A stretch of 22,326 nucleotides of DNA from a virus. Positions within the stretch are counted from its first letter, which is position 1. Every line of letters begins with the position of its first letter. The translations under genes were made by a program, and so were the position numbers. The DNA lies in IMG/VR virus record IMGVR_UViG_3300042465_010132, positions 1 to 22,326 of that record; one strand, 5' to 3'. The notes under the pieces are model-generated. The model had not been told where the DNA came from, ran no database searches, and saw only the letters and a list, made by a program, of their open reading frames with translations. Below are positions 7,472-14,700 of the stretch, one piece after another.

Positions 7472-8421
7472 TGCCCACCACCGTTTTCCCGCCGATATTC
7501 AATCAGCACCGGATCACGGGCGGCATTAGCCTTGGCTTTGCCCATCTTTTCAACGAGGGCAGCCAGGCTATTAGCTTGCTGAGTCATAAAGTCAGTAACC
7601 GCCTCGCGCTGATCTCCGGCGTTTTTAAGCTGCCCCATGTCCTGGGCTTTTTCATCGACAATCTTCGGTGTCATGCCCAGATCAGCCATGCTCATATTGT
7701 TGCGGCTCAAGAATTCGGCCAGCGGTTTGAGTAGCGGATGGGCCTCAATATTGATGATCTGCGTTGTTTCGCCAGTCTGCGGATCAGCAAACTGCGCTAA
7801 TTTCAGATTGCCCTCCTTATCGGTAAACCACTCTGGATTTCGAATGGCAACGCCATCAGCGAGAATGGTCTGCAGCATCTGCTGCACCATGGCCAAGGTG
7901 GCGGCCTGCATGCCGCTGAAAATCCCTGTGAGGTGCCGTGGGTCTTTTTGCTCAAAAGCAGCATGGGTTTTCATAAACAACATGGTTTGCTTTTCGCAGG
8001 CAGGCTGAGTAGCGCAGTAATCGCGGTCTACTTTGCAGCCAGAGCAAAAGGCATAGCCATCAGGCTTGGCAGGGAAATAAGTCGCTGTCTTAGCTGCTAG
8101 GCCATGGCGCATGGCATTAAAGCGCGTGCGCAGGGATTCTTCTGACGTGGGGTGGCCTTGCAGATTGGCGGCCGTTGCGGCTTTGCCCTCAGCAGTCTTA
8201 GGGCCAGTGGCATTCTTCCAAGCTTTAAAGAGGCTTTTTTCAAACGAAGCCTGTTCGACATCGTTTTTACAATACGGGCAGGGAGAAAAGTAGCGAAACG
8301 GGTGATGCTCAAGCTCAGGCGCATCGATCACCTGCGCCGGAGCCACCTTGAACGTATGGCTGCACGGGGCGCAGCGGAAGGTAATGCGAGCAACAGGAAG
8401 GGAAAGATTATGTTTAGCCAT
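7468..8421 (-). CDS. Zinc-ribbon phage protein of unknown function (317 aa)
   Basis: Residues 17-51 hold two CxxC knuckles (C17-A-P-C20 and C48-P-Y-C51), a classical zinc ribbon. A second cysteine set (C126, C129, C136, C142) follows a basic stretch 'GPKTAEGKAATAANLQGH...RFNAMRHGL', a motif seen in many phage small proteins near terminases. The rest is helical and ends Asn/Gly/Gln-rich. The start chosen is the ATG at 8419-8421 (MAKHNLSL); ribosome-binding signals are weak at every candidate, and an ATG 9 bases upstream or a TTG 27 bases upstream are alternatives. Order in the operon makes it a candidate terminase small subunit or DNA-recognition partner, but I recognise no named family. Confidence 0.6.
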   Translation of the reverse strand: MAKHNLSLPVARITFRCAPCSHTFKVAPAQVIDAPELEHHPFRYFSPCPYCKNDVEQASFEKSLFKAWKNATGPKTAEGKAATAANLQGHPTSEESLRTRFNAMRHGLAAKTATYFPAKPDGYAFCSGCKVDRDYCATQPACEKQTMLFMKTHAAFEQKDPRHLTGIFSGMQAATLAMVQQMLQTILADGVAIRNPEWFTDKEGNLKLAQFADPQTGETTQIINIEAHPLLKPLAEFLSRNNMSMADLGMTPKIVDEKAQDMGQLKNAGDQREAVTDFMTQQANSLAALVEKMGKAKANAARDPVLIEYRRENGGGQ

Positions 8422-8451
8422 GCTGGGCATATTGCGCCAGCAGGGCAAGTC

Positions 8452-8487
8452 AAAAAAGGCACCAAAGCCGCCGTTTACGCGGCTTTG
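8452..8487 (-). terminator. Rho-independent terminator at the end of the 158-aa gene
   Basis: On the minus strand a perfect 9-bp stem (8463-8471 with 8479-8487, loop of 7) is followed by GTGCC and TTTTTT. The stem overlaps the last codons of the 158-residue gene. It may attenuate transcription into the packaging operon. Confidence 0.6.
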
Positions 8488-8951
8488 CTGATGATTTTGC
8501 TAATGCGATCGTTAGATAGGGATATTGCGTAATGCTCTTTCATGGCCGCTTGAATCTGGAGCGAGCTGGCCCCTTTTGCAGCCAAGGCTTTGATATGCAA
8601 ATCGCGCTGGTAGCGCTGCCAGCTTTTAAACGGCCTGCAGCGCAGCAACAGCATGCCAGTATCGGTACGCGGCACATCATCCGCACGATCAACCTCGCGC
8701 CACATCTCTAAAAACGCATCGACGCCGATTTTTTCCGCGACGCGCAGCCAAAACGGCTGCAAGCCCATTTTGTCGAGATTATCCAAGCGCGGATCGCGCG
8801 GCAAAAGTTTGAAACCAGTGCAATTCTGTAGGTACCCACCTCCCCCAAGGCCGAGGGCTGATCGCCTATGCCGACCCCCCACCCCTAGCGACCCTAGCTC
8901 TTCCCTGCTGACTTCCCTAAATGCACTGCGCACTTGTACGGTGTTGCTCAC
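8475..8951 (-). CDS. Phage protein with C-terminal helix-turn-helix look (up to 158 aa), start uncertain
   Basis: From about residue 51 the sequence is well behaved: 'PRDPRLDNLDKMGLQPFWLRVAEKIGVDAFLEMWREVD', then 'MLLLRCRPFKSWQRYQRDLHIKALAAKG'. The end, 'SSLQIQAAMKEHYAISLSNDRISKII', resembles the helix-turn-helix tail of Mor/small-terminase-type DNA-binding proteins. Residues 1-45 are odd (GVGGRHRRSALGLGGGGY) and coincide with a G-rich DNA run, so the true start may be an internal TTG near 8804 or the ATG at 8766-8768. The GTG at 8949-8951 has AGGGG about 8 bases upstream and gives the longest form. It is the first gene of the packaging operon. Function is inferred from position only. Confidence 0.55.
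   Translation of the reverse strand: MSNTVQVRSAFREVSREELGSLGVGGRHRRSALGLGGGGYLQNCTGFKLLPRDPRLDNLDKMGLQPFWLRVAEKIGVDAFLEMWREVDRADDVPRTDTGMLLLRCRPFKSWQRYQRDLHIKALAAKGASSLQIQAAMKEHYAISLSNDRISKIISKAA
8875..8905 (-). other. G-rich run with quadruplex potential
   Basis: The minus strand carries GGG, GGG, GGGG and GGGGGG runs separated by loops of 8, 6 and 1 bases, with a fifth GGG 9 bases further out (8915-8917). It overlaps the doubtful N-terminal coding part of the 158-aa gene. Possible roles are a quadruplex in the mRNA leader or a packaging-site element. Confidence 0.4.
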
Positions 8952-8987
8952 TCTTCACGCCCCTGTTTACGTTACCTGATCCATTGC

Positions 8988-9019
8988 CCACTGCGCTTTC
9001 CTACAGGAGTACGCAGTGG
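8988..9019. repeat. Hairpin with 8-bp perfect stem
   Basis: CCACTGCG (8988-8995) and CGCAGTGG (9012-9019) enclose a 16-base loop that itself contains a small TCCT/AGGA pairing. There is no T-run, so it is not an obvious terminator. It lies in the 287-base gap (8952-9238) between the endonuclease and the packaging operon, where a promoter, cos/pac site or operator would be expected. Confidence 0.5.
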
Positions 9020-9140
9020 TCTTATTTTGAGTTAGCCCGATATTGTAAGCGTTTTGGTAAGGATGGCTGAACCCCCGTCAACCCTAAGCTTTCTTCTTTA
9101 GAACAGTGGAACTAGATACGGGCTATTAAATTTGTACACA

Positions 9141-9194
9141 TCAACTTGAAACCGAACTGTCCTTCTTTGCTTTCAAAAACTCACCACCTCCTTT
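9141..9194 (-). promoter_or_regulatory. Orphan strong Shine-Dalgarno with an 11-codon frame
   Basis: AAAGGAGGTG (minus strand, within 9181-9194) is an almost perfect anti-16S match, but no normal gene follows. A TTG at 9174-9176 opens an 11-residue frame (encoding KAKKDSSVSS after the first residue) that ends at 9141. It is either a leader peptide, the remains of a deleted gene, or chance. Confidence 0.25.
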
Positions 9195-9238
9195 ACCCTG
9201 CTCAGATAAAAAGATCGGACTTAGTGTCCAGCTCGAAA

Positions 9239-9715
9239 TTAATCATCTATATCTGACACCAGTTTAACTACGGGCTTGATCTCACCCGCAAGTAGTAGAT
9301 CTGAATAAATTGCCTGAGCCATCTCATAGTTAATAATGTGCTTATCATGTGGTACTCCAATCACAAACACAGAGATTTCCTTAGGTGAAAACGAAAAACT
9401 TTTAGGCAGTTTTAGCTTTTTTTTGGCATGACCATCAGCTCCATTGCACTGATCACAGATGATTGTCCGTGGAAACCTAGACTGCCCATTAGAAAAAAAT
9501 TCAACCGAGTGATCATGATGTTTGTGAAGTGGTGCCACCCAACCTTGAAATGGGCTTGCACTATTGGGAAACCGAGTTGTCCACCGAAGAGTTTGAAATT
9601 TGGTTCGATGACATACCGGACACTGCCAATCAGGACCAACCTCCTCCCACAAAAGGGGAGTATGCGCACCTTTGTACGCAAGAAAATCATCAAGACTAGG
9701 AACACGCCTTTTCAT
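9239..9715 (-). CDS. Endonuclease VII-like His-Me finger nuclease
   Basis: A 158-residue protein with the treble-clef layout of T4 endonuclease VII: C32-P-V-C35, then the catalytic 'LHKHHDHS' (H67-D68-H69), then 'IICDQCNGADGHAKKK' with C87xxC90 and N91. In T4 the equivalent stretch is 'LLCNLCNAAEGQMKHK', a close match. Such enzymes cut Holliday junctions and branched DNA, or act as HNH nicking enzymes during packaging. The region after the finger is shorter than in T4 and lacks an obvious dimer helix, so a stand-alone HNH function is possible. The start is the ATG at 9713-9715 (AGGTCAGGT upstream); a TTG at 9751 gives 12 more residues. It follows the recombinase gene in the same direction, 37 bases from its stop, so they are probably one operon. 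Confidence 0.65.
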   Translation of the reverse strand: MKRRVPSLDDFLAYKGAHTPLLWEEVGPDWQCPVCHRTKFQTLRWTTRFPNSASPFQGWVAPLHKHHDHSVEFFSNGQSRFPRTIICDQCNGADGHAKKKLKLPKSFSFSPKEISVFVIGVPHDKHIINYEMAQAIYSDLLLAGEIKPVVKLVSDIDD

Positions 9716-9752
9716 AGATACCTGACCTTTGAAATAAATAGCACCCTTCAAT

Positions 9753-10757
9753 TTATACCTGCCCCATTCGTTTTAATAACTCAGAAGCTGGCGTACGAAT
9801 TTTTGCCAGTGGATTTGCCCGATCAATGGTTTCGGTCTTCTTTTTCATTGCCAGGTGCGTATAGATCCGGGTGGAGTCTGCTGACGAATGCCCCATCAGC
9901 TCGCCGGTTTGGTTTTCTGGCACATCGGATTCGGTCAGCTCGGTGCCAAAGCGGTGGCGCAAGGCGTGCGGGTGGAGCTGATCCTTTGGGACTCCTGCCT
10001 TTAGGCCGTGCCGAATCACAATACCCTGCACGCCTCGAGCAGAAAGCCGACGACGCTCGCCAATGAACTCATGCGCGGGAATGCGGCGGTTATTGGTAGA
10101 AACAAACAGCGGCTGATCGCCATTAGCCAGTGCCGAATCAATATCCACATGATCTTCGTGCTCCATATAAACCCGAAGCAAAAGCTCGGCCTCACGCGGC
10201 AGCGGCACCAGCCGCTCCTTCTCACCCTTCTCAAATGTCCGCACCGATAATCGCGGCTGGCCATCCACCGTAAACGGCACCAAGCTGCTGCGGTTTAATG
10301 CCACCAGCCCCGCCAGGCGCAGCCCGCAACCAATTAGCACTGCGAACAGCGCAGCATCACGAATCCCCTCAAAGGTTGCCAGATCCGGGGCAGAAACCAG
10401 CCGCTCTGCGTTTGATAGCTCAATGACTCGCGGTAGCGGTTTTCCTGATTTGGGGTATGGCAGGCTTTCTGCAGGGTTTTTCCCGCTGATATGACCAATG
10501 CGATGCAGCCATTTATAAAACTCACGGATGCAGGATATATACGGGATCCGGCTACGGGCATGCAGCTGAAATGTTTTATTTAAATACATGCCGGTAAATA
10601 GCAGCAGCTGCTGATCATCACACTCACGCGGATCTTGCCCCTTTAGCCAGGCACCGAAGCGCGACAAAATATCGCCATATGCCTGAATCGTCCGTACAGA
10701 GCAGCCATCATTCATGCGTTTGTACTCTAAAAAGCGATCCTTGAAAGAATCCATCAT
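9753..10757 (-). CDS. XerC/D-like tyrosine recombinase (integrase)
   Basis: A 334-residue recombinase with an N-terminal SAM-like core-binding domain (about 5-95) and a complete catalytic domain. R147 (GCGLRLAGL), a Lys in EKGEKER (K177/K180), H264-A-L-R267 (HPHALRH), H290 (MGHSS) and the nucleophile Y299 (TRIYTH) are all present. It breaks and rejoins DNA through a 3'-phosphotyrosine. The Xer-like look ('TRIYTHL', 'GHSSADST') differs from typical tRNA-targeting phage integrases, so it may act in element resolution as well as integration. The start is a tandem ATGATG (10752-10757), with only a weak GAG upstream. It is transcribed from a TATAAT promoter at 10821-10826 amid the CCGTGG repeats, with a nuclease gene behind it. 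Confidence 0.88.
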   Translation of the reverse strand: MMDSFKDRFLEYKRMNDGCSVRTIQAYGDILSRFGAWLKGQDPRECDDQQLLLFTGMYLNKTFQLHARSRIPYISCIREFYKWLHRIGHISGKNPAESLPYPKSGKPLPRVIELSNAERLVSAPDLATFEGIRDAALFAVLIGCGLRLAGLVALNRSSLVPFTVDGQPRLSVRTFEKGEKERLVPLPREAELLLRVYMEHEDHVDIDSALANGDQPLFVSTNNRRIPAHEFIGERRRLSARGVQGIVIRHGLKAGVPKDQLHPHALRHRFGTELTESDVPENQTGELMGHSSADSTRIYTHLAMKKKTETIDRANPLAKIRTPASELLKRMGQV

Positions 10758-10792
10758 TTACATGCTCAACAAAAGGGGTGGGGCAAAACAAA

Positions 10793-11154
10793 CCGTGATC
10801 CGTGGACCAGCGCACACCACATTATAACCCTTTGTTTTTCTTGAATAAATCAATTAAATCAATCCACCACTAAGCCGTGGATTAGCTTTGCAATTCGTGG
10901 ACAGTTTGGCGTAATTTTTTATCTTCCGTGGATTTATATCTGCAATCCGTGGATTCTATTTTTTGCCTTTATCTATCTCTATCTCTTTATTTTAAAAAGA
11001 AAAAGAAAGGAATAAGGGTAAAAAAAAACCCAAATCAGAACAAAATTAAAACCGTGGGGAAAAGAGGGTAAACCGTGGAATTAAACATATAAACCGTGGG
11101 TATAGTTTTCTAATTAATCAAAGACTTAGCGGCCAAGAGTAGCAAAATCCACGG
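10793..11154 (+). repeat. Array of about ten CCGTGG iteron-like boxes, phased by 21 bp
   Basis: Exact CCGTGG starts at 10800, 10875, 10926, 10947, 11052, 11073 and 11094. Variants lie at 10793 (CCGTGA) and 10895 (TCGTGG), and one inverted copy at 11149 (CCACGG). Common contexts are AAACCGTGG and AATCCGTGGATT. Neighbour distances are 21 (10926-10947, 11052-11073, 11073-11094) and 105, which is five times 21 (10947-11052), so these boxes face the same side of the helix. The gap 10953-11050 is very AT-rich. The array covers a gene-free stretch upstream of the recombinase gene. Plasmid-type iterons, integrase arm sites and repressor operators all look like this. Confidence 0.8.
10821..10849 (-). 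promoter_or_regulatory. Promoter of the recombinase-nuclease operon
   Basis: A perfect TATAAT (minus strand, 10821-10826) is preceded after 17 bases by TTTATT (10844-10849), a poor -35. The predicted transcript starts near 10814 and runs straight through two CCGTG boxes (10793-10805), so a protein bound there could block it. Confidence 0.55.
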
Positions 11155-11388
11155 GTCGTGCATACCTGCGCCAATTTCTTATTCAGCCTTACCCCTCGGA
11201 GCCTTCTTTTCAGACTTTTCACTAGGCTGGCCAGCTTTAGAGCCACACCCAAGGCTAGCGACAGCCAGCGCTGCTCACCTTTGCCTTCTTGGCCAGCGGC
11301 GCAGCCGGAGCGCGGCCTTTTTCCTGCGTGGGGGGTACGGGGGACAAAGCAAAGGCCAAGCAACACAGCCCCTTTGTGTGGATGTTAA

Positions 11389-11411
11389 GAAGCCGGCGCA
11401 AGGCCGGCTTC
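11389..11411. repeat. Perfect 9-bp GC-rich hairpin
   Basis: GAAGCCGGC (11389-11397) and GCCGGCTTC (11403-11411) enclose GCAAG. On the minus strand it is followed by only two T, so it is a weak terminator candidate at most. Confidence 0.6.
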
Positions 11412-11436
11412 AGGTGTTTGAATATATAGGCGGAGA

Positions 11437-11477
11437 GAAGGGCAAGGTTAGCCAAGCCAAACGAATATGTTCACCTG
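11437..11477 (+). repeat. Left copy of a long imperfect direct repeat flanking the large gene
   Basis: This copy aligns with 16120-16161 at 35 of 42 positions, including a perfect 17-base core TTAGCCAAGCCAAACGA (11448-11464) and shared ends GAAGGG and CACCTG. The copies are 4.68 kb apart in the same orientation and enclose the 1254-residue gene with its decayed upstream region. Confidence 0.75.
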
Positions 11478-11733
11478 TACTTATGCATTTATCCAATGGG
11501 TTGACAGGCAGCACGCGGCCACTACCGACACTCAGCGAGCCTCATCATGAATAGCAGATAAGCATTTGGAAGCGGTCGCTAAGCTATCCTTGCCGAGCGG
11601 CATCAATTCGGCCTTAGCAGACGGTAAGCGCAACCTTGTTTGGCGGCCAAATTTAGTGTGCAACTACACACTACATAAATCAACCAACAAGCTGAGTAGG
11701 CACAACAAAGCTGGCAACGGAGCCAAGTTTGAA

Positions 11734-14700
11734 TTAGCGCTTGAGTTTCTTAATTTCCGCTGCAATATCAGCTTGCCTTGCGCTTTCATCCCACCCATCT
11801 GCGATGCACTCCAGCATAGCTACAGTGCGTGGCGATGCTGATTGTTGTGCCCACTGGCGATAACAAGAAGCAAGAGTCCGTTCCTGTTCCCCTCCCTCAA
11901 AGTACCCCTTAGAGTAGACACCTCGCATATTATTACGCTCAATCTTAATCCCATTTTCCAAGATTTCCGATGCAATCTGCTCGATGACTGAGGAAACTTC
12001 TGGTGGTGGCCAAGCTCCATTAACCAAGTTCGGGTTGGAGTGCGCGAGAAGTTGGCCTAAAAATTCGTCTGCGATGTCTCCACGACCGCTTGCTGCAGTC
12101 AACCTTCGAACTTCCAAAACCCAAGAAAAAAGAGTCGGCTCGTCGATGATGCCGTCCTGATCTCCAGGAATGATGTGGAAGGACTTGAGAAGTCGGTAAG
12201 AAAGCCTTGCTCTTGTCTGCTCGGCCTCTGACGGATTAGGATTCCTTTCCTCATTTTTACTAACAAAGACACTCTCAATGATGCTAACGTATTCGGCCGC
12301 CTCCTTCGCTAGCAGAGCATGAATGGAGAGCCCCTTGACGCTGCCTTCAATCAATGGAAGATAACTGTATTCACGCTTTGCTACCTCCACAAGTGCCACG
12401 TCATCTCGACCAGCAAGCGTCGTAAACACGCCACTAACAGCATAACTAAGCATTGAAGAAGCGTCACGTTGACTAGCAATCTCAGCGAGAGATTCGTCTA
12501 ATAAGTACAGTAACGTCTGCGAAGCAAGATCCTCAACGCGCTTATGAAGTGACATTATCACTTTCAAGCTGTGACCGACTCGGCGAAGTTCTGCTATTGC
12601 CTCTTGGAGGTTTTCAGTAGGCACATTCCAAGGCAAGGAACCAACCTCACGCCAGTAGATATCTGCAAACTCTTGGCCCAAGGATTGAACAAATGCCCAC
12701 GTCTCGACATCGTTCGACCAGTTAGCGAGAAGCCAAGCTAGGTCTTTCAATGATTTACAGCGCGGAATAACGAATTCTGTGAAGTAGCTAACCCAAGCCT
12801 CACCATCGCGACGCCTCAAGCTACCAGAAATTAGGCATGCCAAGCCATAGCACTCTCCGCCAGCATCCATGAGGGAAAAAATGAGATTGGCCGCATCGTT
12901 GAAAGGCAGCTCAAGAGCATCGAATGCTTGCCCCATCTGGCGAGGCATGTTGACGGTCGTAGCCAATCGCAGAAGTCCTGGAATACCTAGTTCAGCATGA
13001 ACACGGCGGAGTTCCGCAATCCTAATTACTTCAGCATCCTCTAACATGGTGTTCAAATTTCCACCCAAATGCGGGGTCCATGCATCAAACAGGTGGCGAA
13101 CCTGTGCGACTAAATCAGAGGGCCGGTAAATGTCCACCAACTGCTTAAGACGCGCCAGTTCCGCCCCCTTAAGTGACCAATCGGTATCCTGAAACGCTTC
13201 TTGATGCGCAGTAAAATCTCTGATTTTATGCCAAAGAACGCTGCCTTCAGGTTTTGAATAAAGCTTTAGATTAACCTCGAACAAATCGATCAAGCGCTCT
13301 CTATTTTGGGGCTGCAAGTTATCGAGATGGTCGACAAGTATGGTTACACGTTGCTCTTCTTGATGCGCAAGCTCAATCACTCGATTCAAAGCGCGAGTCT
13401 CTGCCTCCCAAACTAGGCCGAAAGTAATCTCTTCAGGCTCAAGAGATTCCGTATCACGTAATTTGGGTCGCGCTGTAGGTTCACTTATATCGTGCGTGCG
13501 TGGCATCAGTAGGAGTAGCAGCTCCCACGCAACATCTGGTAATCCACTAATTAAGTGGTCAATAGCAAGAAATCGTCGCTTCAGGTCAGCGTTGGTATTA
13601 GGTGACCATGCCAAGAAAATTGTCCTCAAACTACTCAGAGGACGGTTTCCATTCTTAGATTCCTTATTTGGGTCGATAGCAGCAAGCTTTCCTAAAACGA
13701 AAGTAACCCGAAGCAATAGTTTTGGATCCCACGCCAAGACTTCAAGAGCCCATAATACGTAGATATGCGGACTGTCGTTATTAAAGAAATAGTTATTATT
13801 ATTTGACTCTTGAAAAAGACCGAGTGCATCGTCAGCTTGGCCCTCGAGACTCTTCTCGAGGGCTTCCAAGAAAGGGATGGGAGCAGCCTCTGCAACTGCT
13901 GTCAATTGCGGCAGGATTGGAAGTATCCAGCGATGATTATGTGCGAAGTTAGGAAGAGAACGAATAACGTCATCGACGTATCGTTGAGGTGTTGTTCCGC
14001 TCAATTGAAGACCACCAACATCTGGCATAGCGGCGAACAACATCAGGGTATATGCAAGACCATCTCGCAGCCAGCTACTGTAATCCGCTGGAGCACGATA
14101 GCTAAAGGAAAACTTCTCTTCTGTACTAGGTTTAGCAACTTCGTGGCCTAGGACGCGAATTGCTGCCGCCTTGAGACGCTGAAGGTCGTTTTCATCAATG
14201 AGATGCCCATAGTGCTGGAAGGCATCAACAGCTGCTCTTACCTGCCAAACTTGCTCCACCATGTCAAAAGGTGGATCTGACATGTTCAGAGTCTGCCTGA
14301 TTTGCGCTTCTACAGCGACGTAGTCCGTACCTCCAGCGAGACTTGCGACAACCGTCTTGTCAAGCTCCGAGTCAGTACTCCATCCACCTGCGAGTAACGC
14401 AGGTTTGAGCTGTACAGCCAGATGGGCCCATTCAGCGTTTGCTTCAATACCGGCTGAAGGATGCAGGCGTCGAAGAATAGTAAGGCTTCGACCACATTTT
14501 TGCGCCAAAACATAACCATCTTGACGGTCAATGTTCATTGACTCCATAGCCTCGGCCATAGCGCTAGCAGTAGGCCTCTTCAGGAGAGGAAGCCCTTGGC
14601 GCTTACGCTGCTGACCAGTTGCGGCGGTCAGAGTCGGCCCCTTCTGTCCGAGCGGACCGGCGAGCTTTTCCGCTTCTTTCCATACGAGGAAGGTCATGTC

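Larger units (their letters stand above)
11160..11733. other. Stretch without a convincing gene, between repeat array and large gene
   Basis: Short frames exist on both strands but none has a ribosome-binding site and a credible protein together. A minus-strand frame near 11205-11265 ends 'SKAGQPSEKSEKKAPRGKAE', which looks like the hydrophilic tail of a lost protein but has no start. The stretch also holds a 9-bp hairpin (11389-11411), one copy of the long direct repeat (11437-11477) and a 7-bp inverted repeat (11654-11673) beyond the stop of the large gene. It looks like decayed mobile DNA. Confidence 0.5.

Noticed and set aside
10793-11154. A CRISPR array as an explanation of the repeats.
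   Set aside because: The repeated unit is only 6-9 bases, the spacing is 21 bases, there are no uniform spacers and no cas genes.
11104-11157. A minus-strand mini-frame encoding MHDPWILLLLAAKSLIN.
   Set aside because: Seventeen codons, no good Shine-Dalgarno, and it overlaps the inverted CCACGG box. It is probably chance.
11118-11366. An 82-codon minus-strand open frame, with overlapping frames on both strands at 11158-11455.
   Set aside because: No ribosome-binding site, no recognisable protein and competing frames of similar length. It reads as non-coding or decayed DNA.
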